From Cellvibrionales bacterium UBA7375 (lineage in GTDB: Bacteria; Pseudomonadota; Gammaproteobacteria; Pseudomonadales; Porticoccaceae), in contig CATAJQ010000002.1 in the NCBI GenBank assembly GCA_949487135.1, positions 80,540-144,539 of the forward strand: a stretch of DNA of 64,000 nt, read 5' to 3'. The notes under the pieces were generated by a model. It saw only the letters and a list, made by a program, of their open reading frames with translations, did not search any database and was not told the origin of the DNA. Numbering within the stretch: position 1 is the stretch's first letter; each line of letters begins with the position of its first letter. Below are positions 1 to 11,862 of this stretch, one piece after another. The position numbers were made by a program, and so were the translations under genes.

Positions 1-1
1 C

Positions 2-310
2 GACGCCGCAATCAGAGAAACCTATGAAGAAACCGGCTGGAACGTAGAAATTGAAAACCTTATAGGTATATACAGTAGCAAAGCAAAAGTAAGCGGTATT
101 ACTTATTATCGCCTAGCTTTTTCCGCCCGTGAGATTTCTCATGATGAGCAAGCATGCATTGATCCAGATATTGACGAGGTTCTTTGGTTAACTATGGAAC
201 AGATTACAAGCAATAGTGACCGTCTTCGCAGTGAGCTGGTTATCTCCTGCATCAATGACTTCAATCAGGGTTCGATTTTTCCTTTGGAAATATTTCGTAA
301 CCGCTTATAG
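2..310 (+). CDS. nudJ: Nudix hydrolase, 3' part (NudJ-like), truncated by window start
   Basis: Open frame from base 2 to TAG at 308-310 reads DAAIRETYEETGWNVEIENLIGIYSSK..., containing the RExxEExG part of the Nudix box; lies directly upstream of mnmA as nudJ often does. Confidence 0.8.
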   Translation, partial: DAAIRETYEETGWNVEIENLIGIYSSKAKVSGITYYRLAFSAREISHDEQACIDPDIDEVLWLTMEQITSNSDRLRSELVISCINDFNQGSIFPLEIFRNRL

Positions 311-346
311 TGTGCAACCTCAAAACTAAGGCACAAACAACGATTA

Positions 347-1438
347 ATGAGTAGCTTAGAAAAAGTAATAGTCGGCATGTCCGGCGGCGTGGATAGCTCG
401 GTCGCAGCCCTACTTCTAAAACAGCAGGGTTATCAGGTTGAGGGGCTATTTATGAAAAACTGGGATGAGGATGACGGTTCAGAATACTGTACAGCCATTC
501 AAGATCTAGAGGATGCTCAGCAGGTATGCGATAAGATTGGTATACCACTGCATACGGCAAACTTTGCCGCTGACTACTGGGATAATGTCTTTGAGCACTT
601 TTTAGCAGAATATAAGGCTGGACGAACCCCTAACCCAGATATTCTGTGTAATAGAGAAATAAAATTTAAAGTGTTTCTCGAATACGCCGAAATGTTGGGT
701 GCTAACTATATAGCCACTGGTCACTATGTTCGTCGCGGCAATAATAATGGGCAGGCTACTCTTTTGAAGGGCTTAGATAATAACAAGGATCAAAGTTATT
801 TTTTACATGCGGTCAATGAGTCGGCAATAAATCGTTCACTTTTTCCGATAGGAGAATTAGAAAAATCTGAAGTAAGAGAAATCGCAGAAAAAAATGGCTT
901 TGTCACCTCCAAGAAAAAAGACAGTACTGGCATCTGCTTTATTGGAGAACGGCGCTTTAGTGACTTTTTACAGCAATACCTTCCCGCCCAGCCGGGACGA
1001 ATGCTCACGCCTGATGGGGTCGATATGGGCGAGCATCAAGGGCTTATGTTTTATACGCTTGGGCAGCGCCAAGGTCTTGGTATTGGCGGGGTTAAAGATG
1101 CCAGCGATGAGCCTTGGTTTAGTTTAGAGAAAGATCTTGAAAATAATATTTTAATTGTGGGTCAGGGTACTGAGCACCCTCTTCTGTTCAATAATAACTT
1201 AACTGCCTCAGGCATACATTGGATCAATGATGCGCCATTGGGACAGCTTGAGTGCTATGCTAAAACTCGTTATCGGCAACCCGATCAAAGTTGTAAGTTA
1301 ACTTTGGATAAATCTGGTGCCTGCTATGTAGTGTTTGATCAACCTCAGCGGGCTATAACCCCGGGTCAGTCGGTGGTGTTCTATCAAAATGATCAATGTT
1401 TAGGTGGCGGCGTGATTGATAAAGCATGGCGATCATAG
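347..1438 (+). CDS. mnmA: tRNA-specific 2-thiouridylase MnmA
   Basis: [20 protein letters not shown]-loop, [22 protein letters not shown] motifs. Confidence 0.97.
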   Translation: MSSLEKVIVGMSGGVDSSVAALLLKQQGYQVEGLFMKNWDEDDGSEYCTAIQDLEDAQQVCDKIGIPLHTANFAADYWDNVFEHFLAEYKAGRTPNPDILCNREIKFKVFLEYAEMLGANYIATGHYVRRGNNNGQATLLKGLDNNKDQSYFLHAVNESAINRSLFPIGELEKSEVREIAEKNGFVTSKKKDSTGICFIGERRFSDFLQQYLPAQPGRMLTPDGVDMGEHQGLMFYTLGQRQGLGIGGVKDASDEPWFSLEKDLENNILIVGQGTEHPLLFNNNLTASGIHWINDAPLGQLECYAKTRYRQPDQSCKLTLDKSGACYVVFDQPQRAITPGQSVVFYQNDQCLGGGVIDKAWRS

Positions 1439-1469
1439 GCTAATATAAATATTTGTAGAGATAAATAAT

Positions 1470-2093
1470 TTGTTTTCCAAACCATCAAAACAACAGGCGC
1501 TGGCATTGGCCGCTATCTTTCAGGCTTCAAATCAAGTGTATAAGCTTGCCTATAACGGCGTTTCAGATAAAGAAACAATGTCATTTGCTATGTCTACCTT
1601 ACTTAATCAGGATCCTGATAGCCTAGATCAGCTGTATGGTTCTATCGACAATCTACAGGATGGTTTGGATAGTATGAAAATGTTCTTAGAAAATGCTAAC
1701 AACGTATCCGAATCAAAATATAAAGAAGTTATAGGCTATGTGATGTCGTCCATTCATCTAGCCAGTAAGCTTTCTAATGATAATGAACTGCTAACAAAAA
1801 TTGAGAATGGCATTGATAATGCGCGGCAACAGGCCGAGCATTTTTCCATTACTCATGACAATGTATATAGTAATGTTGGTTCTCTCTATCAAGACACTAT
1901 CAGCAATATGCGCCTGCGAATACAGGTAATGGGTTCTGCCGTTTATTTACAACAGTCAGCAGTCGCTGCCAGAATACGCTGTATGCTTTTTTCAGCCATA
2001 AGAAATGCTTTTCTTTGGCGACAGCTCGGTGGCAAAAGACGCCATCTTTTAATGCAGCGAAAAGCATTTCTTAAAGTAATTAACCAGCTTTGA
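1470..2093 (+). CDS. hflD: High frequency lysogenization protein HflD homologue (TTG start)
   Basis: Length, C-terminal LWRQLGGKRR pattern, and position between mnmA and purB. Confidence 0.9.
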   Translation: MFSKPSKQQALALAAIFQASNQVYKLAYNGVSDKETMSFAMSTLLNQDPDSLDQLYGSIDNLQDGLDSMKMFLENANNVSESKYKEVIGYVMSSIHLASKLSNDNELLTKIENGIDNARQQAEHFSITHDNVYSNVGSLYQDTISNMRLRIQVMGSAVYLQQSAVAARIRCMLFSAIRNAFLWRQLGGKRRHLLMQRKAFLKVINQL

Positions 2094-2138
2094 AAAATAG
2101 TTTTTACTCTGTAACACAACTCTGAAATCTATTTATAA

Positions 2139-3569
<1,431 letters not shown>

Positions 3570-3577
3570 ATAGACCC

Positions 3578-4513
3578 ATGTCGAGCTTTCCAGTACTAGG
3601 CAATATAACAGCACAGCAGTTTCTCGCAGAGTACTGGCAGAAAAAACCTTTATTGATCCGCAATGCGATACCCAATTTTCAGCCACCGGTTGATGGCAAT
3701 GATATAGCCGGTTTAGCCTTAGAACCTGATGTAGAATCTAGGTTAGTGGTTGGCAGTGATTGGCAAATAGAACATGGCCCTTTTGAAGAACGACGTTTTC
3801 AATCACTCCCTGAGAGAGAGTGGACATTATTAGTTCAGGCAGTTGACCTATGGATACCGGAAGTTGCCAATATTCTAGATCATTTTGGCTTTCTACCGCG
3901 CTGGCGTATAGACGATATTATGGTGAGTTATGCCACTGATGGTGGCAATGTCGGCCCTCATTATGATAATTATGATGTTTTTCTATTACAGGGTGAGGGT
4001 CAACGCCAATGGTCTGTCGGTGGACTCTGCGATCAAGATAGTGCCCTATTACCCCATCCAAATTTGCGTATTCTTGCCAACGAGCAGTTCCATCACCAGT
4101 GGACACTAAATTGTGGCGATATGCTGTATTTGCCACCTAAACACAGTCACCACGGTGTCGCTATAGGAGAATGCACTACATACTCTATTGGTTTCCGAGC
4201 GCCTACTGTTACCGAAATGCTCGATGATCTCACTACAGAACTAATGAGCATGGGCACAAACAATGATACGTTTAAAGATCCAGTCCTAACGCCAGATATG
4301 GCTAACCAACCTATTTCTAGTGCTTATTTAGAACAAATTAGAGCGCTGCTAAACAAAACATTAGATGATGATGAGCTTCTACTCAACTGGTTTGCTCAGT
4401 TTATGACCCAACCCAAATACCCTGAATTAGTTGATGTGACGGATGAACTAAGAAATGCTGCTATTGATATATCTGAAGACACTTACAAAGAATACCTTAA
4501 TGGTCAGTCTTAA
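3578..4513 (+). CDS. roxA: JmjC/cupin-domain ribosomal protein hydroxylase (RoxA/YcfD family)
   Basis: EYWQKKPLLIRNAIP N-terminus, GPHYDNYDVFLLQGEGQRQW iron-binding H-x-D, MLYLPPKHSHHGVA. Confidence 0.92.
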   Translation: MSSFPVLGNITAQQFLAEYWQKKPLLIRNAIPNFQPPVDGNDIAGLALEPDVESRLVVGSDWQIEHGPFEERRFQSLPEREWTLLVQAVDLWIPEVANILDHFGFLPRWRIDDIMVSYATDGGNVGPHYDNYDVFLLQGEGQRQWSVGGLCDQDSALLPHPNLRILANEQFHHQWTLNCGDMLYLPPKHSHHGVAIGECTTYSIGFRAPTVTEMLDDLTTELMSMGTNNDTFKDPVLTPDMANQPISSAYLEQIRALLNKTLDDDELLLNWFAQFMTQPKYPELVDVTDELRNAAIDISEDTYKEYLNGQS

Positions 4514-4527
4514 TTTTTCTTCAAGGA

Positions 4528-6330
4528 TCAATTACCTTGTGGAATAGCTGCTGCACCCTGGCGTCTGGGATCTGCACTGCCAACTAGGTATTGACCATTG
4601 GTAGCAATGCTTTGAGTGGAACCAAGAACCCGTGAAGAGGTTGAAATATCATGCCCCATTGATTTAAGCAGGCGCAGGCTATCAACTGAGATTCCTTTTT
4701 CATAAAAGACCCTATCTGGAAGCCACTGATGATGAATTCTAGCGGCTGAAGTGGCTTCAGCAATACCCATATCAAATTCGATACTGTTTAGAATCATCTG
4801 CAAAACAATAGTGATAATTGTACTTCCGCCTGGACTACCGGAAGCCAGTGTTGGTTTGTTATTGGCATTAAATACAATGGTGGGTGTCATAGATGATAGT
4901 GGTCTTTTATAAGGTTCAACAGCATTGGCTGTGCCACCTATCAGGCCATAACCATTAGCAGAACCTGGTTTAGCAGAAAAATCATCCATCTCGTTATTAA
5001 GTAAAAAACCCGCGCCATCAACCGCTATACCATTGCCATAGGCAAAATTAAGGGTGTAAGTATTTGTCACTATATTGCCCTGCTTATCCCATGTAGAATA
5101 GTGGGTAGTTTCTTCACTTTCAGAGTTTTTGGCAGCTACCCATTTTTCCAGTCCTGGATAAACATCTTTTGACTGGCGTGCTTTATGAGGATTGATCTGC
5201 TGGCTTAGAGCTTTGGCATAGTTTTTATCAATAAGCTGATTAATCGGTACTGGAGTAAAATCTGGGTCGCCTAAATAAAGGCTACGATCAGCGTAGGCTG
5301 AGCGCATAGCTTCAGTTAAATGATGTATATAAGCCGCTGAGTTATGGCCCATTGGCATTAGCTCGAAGTTTTCTAGAATATTTAACATCTGTACCAAATG
5401 TATACCGCCAGATGAGGGCGGCGGCATGGCGCAAATTTTGTGATCCCTGTAGGTTCCGCAAACTGGCTTTCGCTCTATAACCTTATAACCGGCTAAATCT
5501 TGAAGTGATATTAGGCCACCCGATCGTTGCATTTGATCCACTATTAGATCAGCAGTTTTTCCTTTATAGAAGCCGTCTGTACCCTGCTTTGATATTCTTT
5601 GTAGAGTTGCACTTAAATCAGACTGTATAAATAAATCGCCAGGTTTGTAGTGACTACCATCAGGCTTGTAAAAGTAGTTTTTAGAGGCGCTGTGTTGTTG
5701 TAATCGCTGTTTGCTTTGGAGTAGTGAATCAGACAGATCATAATTAACCTCAAAACCCTGACTAGCCAATTTTATTGCAGGCTTAAGAACATCTTTAATT
5801 GACATGCTTCCATAGTGATCTAGGGCATAAAGTAGACCAGCAACCGTACCGGGTACACCGGAAGATTGAGCGCTGTAACGTGCTTTTTGGTTATCGACAT
5901 TACCTTCTTGATTAAGAAACATATCCCTGCTGGCTGTGGAAGGTGCCATTTCACGATAGTCGATAGCAATGGTTTTATTTTTATCAGCCAGATGAACAAG
6001 CATAAAACCCCCGCCACCAAGGTTACCCGCTCTGGGCAATGTAACCGCTAGGGCAAAACCTGTGGCTACAGCCGCATCGATAGCGTTGCCACCTGCTTCA
6101 AGAATATCGGCCCCCACTTTGCTAGCAATTTCTTCTTGTGAAACTACCATACCGAGTTGGCTGACTACGGGGTGAAAGCGTGCATTTTTATCTAGAATTG
6201 GGTTGTCGAGGGAGTCAGAATAAACCAAAACCGCATTTAGAGAGATCAAGATTCCTAGGCAGGCAGGCATAAAAAATCTACTTATAATAAGCACGATACG
6301 ACATTCCTTTTGTATAAAATCATGTAGCAA
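4528..6330 (-). CDS. ggt: Gamma-glutamyltransferase
   Basis: GGNAIDAAVATGFALAVTLPRAGNLGGGGFMLVH and ETTHYSTWDKQGNIVTNTYTLN (catalytic Thr); N-terminal hydrophobic signal. Confidence 0.96.
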   Translation of the reverse strand: MLHDFIQKECRIVLIISRFFMPACLGILISLNAVLVYSDSLDNPILDKNARFHPVVSQLGMVVSQEEIASKVGADILEAGGNAIDAAVATGFALAVTLPRAGNLGGGGFMLVHLADKNKTIAIDYREMAPSTASRDMFLNQEGNVDNQKARYSAQSSGVPGTVAGLLYALDHYGSMSIKDVLKPAIKLASQGFEVNYDLSDSLLQSKQRLQQHSASKNYFYKPDGSHYKPGDLFIQSDLSATLQRISKQGTDGFYKGKTADLIVDQMQRSGGLISLQDLAGYKVIERKPVCGTYRDHKICAMPPPSSGGIHLVQMLNILENFELMPMGHNSAAYIHHLTEAMRSAYADRSLYLGDPDFTPVPINQLIDKNYAKALSQQINPHKARQSKDVYPGLEKWVAAKNSESEETTHYSTWDKQGNIVTNTYTLNFAYGNGIAVDGAGFLLNNEMDDFSAKPGSANGYGLIGGTANAVEPYKRPLSSMTPTIVFNANNKPTLASGSPGGSTIITIVLQMILNSIEFDMGIAEATSAARIHHQWLPDRVFYEKGISVDSLRLLKSMGHDISTSSRVLGSTQSIATNGQYLVGSADPRRQGAAAIPQGN

Positions 6331-6490
6331 TTTGTATATTCTAAGGACTATACCAAAATTACCGAGGTTTTTTTCTGAGGGTTTTGCAAAATAATTAAAA
6401 TAGCCAACAAAGGAAGCAGATTAATGTGATAAAAATCGGTATAATTTAACGTATAACGATGTGTTTTTAATTTACTTTGAGCTAATCAAC

Positions 6491-8125
6491 TTGAATACAG
6501 AATTTCTCGGTAAAAAGATATCTGGTCTATTTACAATTCCCTCTGGCATTGTCACCACGGCGACTTCAATAATCCAAGCCACGTTTGATGATATTCCTCA
6601 AATTGGGGTAATTACTACCAAAAGTGTTGGCCTTGAACAGCGCGCGGGTAATCGTGAACCAGTTTACAGTCAATATGCCCCTGGTTGTTTTGTTAATGCG
6701 GTGGGTCTTACCAATCCCGGTGCAAAGGTCGCCGCTGAGCTAATGGCTGATTTAAGGGTGCCTGAAGATCGCTTTTTATTGACCTCAATTTTTGGTGGTA
6801 GTGTTGAAGAATTTGTCGAAGTGGCAAAGATAATGGCACCAGTGTCGGATGGTCTCGAGCTCAACCTATCATGCCCTCATGCTACTGGCTATGGTATGGC
6901 AATGGGACAGGACCCCGCTTTAGTTAAAGAAATAACGGCCGCTGTTAAAGCTGCTGTTGATATACCTGTGGTACCTAAATTAACGCCAAACACTCCAAAT
7001 ATCGCTGAAATTGCCCTTGCTGCGGCTGAAGGTGGTGCTGATGCTATCTGTGCGATCAATACACTTGGTCCTGGCTATACCGCCGCTCATGGTCACCCTG
7101 TGTTAAGTAATGGTGCTGGCGGTATGTCCGGCAAAGCGGTATTGCCAATAGCTTTAAAATGTATTCGTGAAATACGCGCAGTCTGTGATTTGCCCATTAT
7201 TGGGTGTGGCGGTATAAGCAGTGCGGATGATGTTAGACAAACAATGGATGCGGGTGCCGATATCATCGGGGTTGGCTCAGCTCTAACCGGTCTAACCACT
7301 GATGAAATGTGTGATTATTTTAATCAGTTAGAATCTGATATTTGCTTTTCTTCAAATAAAGCTGAAAATCATATCCGCTATGATATCGACATGAACTTTG
7401 AGCCTGTGGTTCTGGTTAAAAATGAGCGTATCTGTGACGATATCTGTGTACTCACCTTTGATCGTAAGATTAATATCCAAGCTGGTGAATTTGTTTTCTT
7501 ATGGGTTCCGGGTGTGGGCGAAAAACCCTTCTCTGCCCTTGCTGATGACCCCTTTCAACTAGCCGTTATTGATGTGGGCATATTTACTCACGCCTTGATG
7601 GATCTTAAAGTAGGTACCGAAGTTTACGTTAGAGGCCCACACGGCATTGCTGTTCAGCCTCATGAAGGTGCCAAGATAATGGCGGTAGCCGGTGGTACGG
7701 GCCTAGCCGCTGTTTATCAGCTTGCAAGAGACTTTGGCAATGCCGAAATCTTTACCGGTGCTCGTTCTGCTGAGCGACATTATTACCTTGATGAGTGCAA
7801 AAAAATTGCCGATGTGCATATAGCGACTGATGACGGCAGTCTCGGCTTTAAAGGTTTTGTTACCGAGATGCTTCGCGCCCGCTTGCAAGAAATGTCTAAG
7901 CAAGAATTAGAAAACATTATGTTTTATAACTGTGGCCCTGCGCCGATGGTGCATGCAGCTGCATCAGTGCAACGTGAGTTTTGTGGCGACCATCAAATTC
8001 ACAGTGCTATTGACTACCTAACCAAGTGCGGTGTCGGTATCTGTGGAGCCTGTGCTACGCCTGAAGGCAAGCGTATCTGCGTAGATGGACCATTTATTCA
8101 AGGTGACCCAGCACCCCAGCGCTAG
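6491..8125 (+). CDS. Fused dihydroorotate-dehydrogenase-like (PyrD/PreA-type) and PyrK-like FAD/2Fe-2S electron-transfer protein
   Basis: N-terminal half: IPSGIVTTA, LELNLSCPHATGYGMAMGQDP, PKLTPN; C-terminal half: FAD/NAD reductase with CGVGICGACATPEGKRIC 2Fe-2S cysteines. The ORF track starts at 6461; an in-frame TTG at 6491 fits the family N-terminus better. Confidence 0.85.
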   Translation: MNTEFLGKKISGLFTIPSGIVTTATSIIQATFDDIPQIGVITTKSVGLEQRAGNREPVYSQYAPGCFVNAVGLTNPGAKVAAELMADLRVPEDRFLLTSIFGGSVEEFVEVAKIMAPVSDGLELNLSCPHATGYGMAMGQDPALVKEITAAVKAAVDIPVVPKLTPNTPNIAEIALAAAEGGADAICAINTLGPGYTAAHGHPVLSNGAGGMSGKAVLPIALKCIREIRAVCDLPIIGCGGISSADDVRQTMDAGADIIGVGSALTGLTTDEMCDYFNQLESDICFSSNKAENHIRYDIDMNFEPVVLVKNERICDDICVLTFDRKINIQAGEFVFLWVPGVGEKPFSALADDPFQLAVIDVGIFTHALMDLKVGTEVYVRGPHGIAVQPHEGAKIMAVAGGTGLAAVYQLARDFGNAEIFTGARSAERHYYLDECKKIADVHIATDDGSLGFKGFVTEMLRARLQEMSKQELENIMFYNCGPAPMVHAAASVQREFCGDHQIHSAIDYLTKCGVGICGACATPEGKRICVDGPFIQGDPAPQR

Positions 8126-10278
8126 GGATAAAACTTGCTAACTGTTGTTGCCATTTTGCGCATCGATTCTGTGGGCTGATAGAGTTGTGCAATATCTGAG
8201 TAGTAATCTGCTCTTTGACAGATATTGGCTATTCCTTGCTCGTCCATCCAGCGACAGATTCCACCTCTAAATGGCGGGAATCCAACACCCCAGATTAATG
8301 CCATATCTGCCTCGATCGCAGTATCGACAATACCTTCATCTAAACAGTGGTTCATTTCTATAGCGAGGGGCAATAAAAGTCTATCAATAATTGTCTGCGG
8401 ATCTATTTCACGGTGTTTACCGGCTACTGACTCTAATAGCTCAATACTGTCTTTATCTATAGTTTTCTCGGGACGACCGCCTTTGCTTGGGGTATAAGAG
8501 TAATACCCCTTAGCATTCTTCTGTCCTTGACGACCCGATTTTAAAAGTATTTCTGTGGGTGTTGTATCGTCATATACAAATCGCTCGGGTATACCTTCAG
8601 ACATCACTGAATAGCAATGAACAATGGTATCTAAGCCGACAACATCCATTAAATAAGCTGGACCCATGGGCATGCCCCACTGTTCCATCACCTGATCTAT
8701 CTGTTGAAAACTTACGCCATCACGCAATAATAATTCCATAGCAAAGCACTGGGCAAAAAGTACCCTATTGACTAAAAAGCCAGGGCAATCATTAACCACA
8801 ATCGGCTTCTTACCAAGTCGTAGCGCGTGGTTACAGACAGCGGCAATGGTTTGATCGGATGTATGTTCACCTCTAATAACCTCCACAAGGGGCATAACAT
8901 GTACTGGATTGAAAAAATGCATACCGCAAAAACGTTCTGGCTTCTGCAGTGACTGTGCAAGTTGATTGATCGATATACTTGAGGTGTTTGATACTATTAT
9001 CGCATCATCGGATAGCTGCTTATCCAGTGCCGATAGAACAGTATTTTTGATGGGTAAATGCTCAACAACTGCCTCAACTACAAACTGTGCATTGTCTAGA
9101 TCTTGATCGTTTAGTGTAGGCTTAATCATTGCCAAAATAGCCGCAGCTTTTTGCGTATCTAACTTGCCCTTTGATACAATTTTTTGCAGGAGTTTATCCG
9201 CTTCATTAAGCCCCAAGTCTAAGGCGGGCTGGGCTATATCTTTCATAACCACTGGACAGCCTTTGGTGACGGACTGATAGGCAATACCACCACCCATAAT
9301 GCCTGCGCCTACAACCGCTGATTGAGCTATTTCAGGTAAGGGATTATCGATTTGTTTGGCGTAACCTTTGGCTTTTCTGGCCACATATTGATCACCGACA
9401 AATAAACCAATTAAAGCACGCGCCTCTGAACTCTGAGAGAGTTCATAAAAAACACCGGCTTCTTTTTGGATAGCTTCATCTCTTGCGAGTAAGGCTGATT
9501 GTGACATTAACTCTATCGCTTTAATTGGGGCTGGATAATGACCGGCTGTTTTTTGCGTCACCACAGCTTTAGCCATATTAGCTATAGCATCTATTTCAGT
9601 TTGTGCTTGATTTATTGGGGATAGTTTACGTTTTCGCGTAAGGCAATAATCAATGCTTCCAGAGGTCATGTCGTTTAACTGTTGAAGTGCCTCTGCACGC
9701 AATTGATTGGGTTCGACAACCTTATCCACTACCCCAGACTTAAATGCTTGCTGAGCGCTGTATTGGCGGGCTGTGGTTATCCATTCTACTGCTGTAGCAA
9801 AGTCGCTTAAACGCGGAAGCCTTACAGTCCCTCCCCAGCCTGGGAGTATTCCAAGACCAGTTTCAGGTAATCCGATTCGTGCATTAGTAGAGATTATTCG
9901 TATATCACAGGCTAGGCATACTTCTAGACCACCACCTAAGGCAAAGCCGTTAATAGCGACCACTGTAGGGAAAGGCATATCTTCAATGGCTGACATCATG
10001 CCATTGATGTGTCTAGCGGAGTCTAGAAATTGATCTTCAGAGGCATCAAACATTTGTTTGAACTGGGTGATATCGGCACCCACAATAAAGGCATTCTTAC
10101 TACTAGTAATAAGTAGACCGGCAACATCTAAGGACTCCTGAGCTAGCTCGATGGCTGTATGAAGCTCATCAAGGGTTTGTTTGTCTAGCTTGTTAACCGA
10201 GCCTTCAGCACTATTAAAGTTGAGCTCTAGAAAGTTATTTTCTATTTTTGTAAGACTTAACTTTTCACCGGTATACAT
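8122..10278 (-). CDS. fadB: Fatty acid oxidation complex alpha subunit (enoyl-CoA hydratase / 3-hydroxyacyl-CoA dehydrogenase)
   Basis: EGSVNKLDKQTLDEL, NGFALGGGLEVCLACDIRI, VGAGIMGGGIAYQS, MHFFNPVHVMPLVEVI. Confidence 0.95.
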   Translation of the reverse strand: MYTGEKLSLTKIENNFLELNFNSAEGSVNKLDKQTLDELHTAIELAQESLDVAGLLITSSKNAFIVGADITQFKQMFDASEDQFLDSARHINGMMSAIEDMPFPTVVAINGFALGGGLEVCLACDIRIISTNARIGLPETGLGILPGWGGTVRLPRLSDFATAVEWITTARQYSAQQAFKSGVVDKVVEPNQLRAEALQQLNDMTSGSIDYCLTRKRKLSPINQAQTEIDAIANMAKAVVTQKTAGHYPAPIKAIELMSQSALLARDEAIQKEAGVFYELSQSSEARALIGLFVGDQYVARKAKGYAKQIDNPLPEIAQSAVVGAGIMGGGIAYQSVTKGCPVVMKDIAQPALDLGLNEADKLLQKIVSKGKLDTQKAAAILAMIKPTLNDQDLDNAQFVVEAVVEHLPIKNTVLSALDKQLSDDAIIVSNTSSISINQLAQSLQKPERFCGMHFFNPVHVMPLVEVIRGEHTSDQTIAAVCNHALRLGKKPIVVNDCPGFLVNRVLFAQCFAMELLLRDGVSFQQIDQVMEQWGMPMGPAYLMDVVGLDTIVHCYSVMSEGIPERFVYDDTTPTEILLKSGRQGQKNAKGYYSYTPSKGGRPEKTIDKDSIELLESVAGKHREIDPQTIIDRLLLPLAIEMNHCLDEGIVDTAIEADMALIWGVGFPPFRGGICRWMDEQGIANICQRADYYSDIAQLYQPTESMRKMATTVSKFYP

Positions 10279-10516
10279 AAAAACACCTCCTTTTTATTTT
10301 TTAGTTTAACGGTTCCTATTGTTCAGTCTATAACAATGTCTGACTCCTTGGTTTTGTATTATTAATAACCAAACAAAGATGATAATAATAGATCTTGGGT
10401 AAAATATTCGTCCAGAAACTAAATAAATTGATATTTGCACCCTATTTCAGATTGACGAGATGGTACTGGGTCAGTATTATGCCCACCTCTTATTAGAGAC
10501 CGCTTGGTGAGACATT

Positions 10517-10593
10517 CGGGGATTAGCGCAGTCTGGTAGCGCGCCTGCTTTGGGAGCAGGATGTCGGGGGTTCAAATCCCTCATCCCCGACCA
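10517..10593 (+). tRNA. tRNA-Pro(UGG), CCA encoded
   Basis: Acceptor CGGGGAT/ATCCCCG, anticodon loop TTTGGGA, T-loop GGTTCAAATCC, terminal ACCA. Confidence 0.97.
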
Positions 10594-10635
10594 CTTTCCG
10601 GCTGTAGGGTTAGGCTGAATTGGTTGACTCTGAAT

Positions 10636-10712
<77 letters not shown>

Positions 10713-10775
10713 TTTAAGTCATTAAGAATCTAGCAGTTGTTTAGCTGGTGTATAATCGGTTTTACTCAGTGTGAT

Positions 10776-10852
10776 GGTGGACGTAGCTCAGTTGGTAGAG
10801 CCCCGGATTGTGATTCCGGTGGTCGCGGGTTCAATCCCCGTCGTCCACCCCA
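10776..10852 (+). tRNA. tRNA-His(GUG), CCA encoded
   Basis: Extra G-1 opposite C73, acceptor GTGGACG/CGTCCAC, anticodon loop TTGTGAT, T-loop GGTTCAATCC. Confidence 0.97.
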
Positions 10853-10986
10853 TTTCCTTCTTGTGTAATAATTTTATCAATATATCTAATCATTGTTTTT
10901 ATCTGGTTTCATTTTTCAGGTAAAATATTAACTCGTATTTTTATATTTAAGCTGATCTAAACCAACGATAAATGGGTTAACTCTTT

Positions 10987-11832
10987 ATGTCTGCACTTAT
11001 TCTAGATGGCAAATCTTTAGCAAAGAAAACTGAAGCTGAACTCAGTCAGCGTGTCACAGCGCTAAAGCTCGCTAACAATGGTCAAGCGCCTATTCTTGCA
11101 ACCATATTAGTAGGTTCTGATCCTGCCTCTGGAACCTATGTAAAAATGAAGCAAAATGCCTGTAAGCGTATTGGTATGGAGAGTATTGCTGTTGAGTTAT
11201 CTGAGCAAACTGCCACTGAACAGCTATTGGCCACTATTAATGAGTTAAACGATAACCCTAACTGTCATGGTATTTTGTTGCAGCACCCGGTTCCCGCACA
11301 AATTGATGAGCGTGCCTGTTTTGACGCCATAGCTGCCGAAAAAGATGTGGATGGGGTTACCTGTCTTGGTTTTGGCCGAATGGCCATGGATGAACCCGCT
11401 TATGGCTCTGCTACACCGCAAGGGATTATGCGCATTCTAGAAGCCTATGATATTGAACTATCTGGTAAACATGCCGTTGTAGTTGGCCGAAGCCCTATTT
11501 TGGGTAAACCTATGGCATTAATGCTGTTGAATGCCAATGCTACGGTCACTATTTGTCATTCACGCACTCAAGATCTTCCATCTTTGATTAAACAGGCTGA
11601 TATTTTAGTAGGCGCCGTGGGAAGACCTGAATTTATCAAAGCTGAATGGATCAAAGATGGGGCTGTGGTGGTTGATGCTGGCTATCATCCGGGTGGTTTG
11701 GGCGATATTGAGCTCGAGCTCATTATGCAAACAGCTACAGCCTATACCCCTGTTCCCGGTGGTGTTGGGCCTATGACCATTAACACACTGATTTTACAGT
11801 GCGTTATGGCAGCAGAAAAAAAGTTGAGCTAA
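10987..11832 (+). CDS. folD: Methylenetetrahydrofolate dehydrogenase / methenyltetrahydrofolate cyclohydrolase
   Basis: [48 protein letters not shown]. Confidence 0.98.
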   Translation: MSALILDGKSLAKKTEAELSQRVTALKLANNGQAPILATILVGSDPASGTYVKMKQNACKRIGMESIAVELSEQTATEQLLATINELNDNPNCHGILLQHPVPAQIDERACFDAIAAEKDVDGVTCLGFGRMAMDEPAYGSATPQGIMRILEAYDIELSGKHAVVVGRSPILGKPMALMLLNANATVTICHSRTQDLPSLIKQADILVGAVGRPEFIKAEWIKDGAVVVDAGYHPGGLGDIELELIMQTATAYTPVPGGVGPMTINTLILQCVMAAEKKLS

Positions 11833-11862
11833 TACAAGCTAAACTATTTTTGGTCAAATTTG

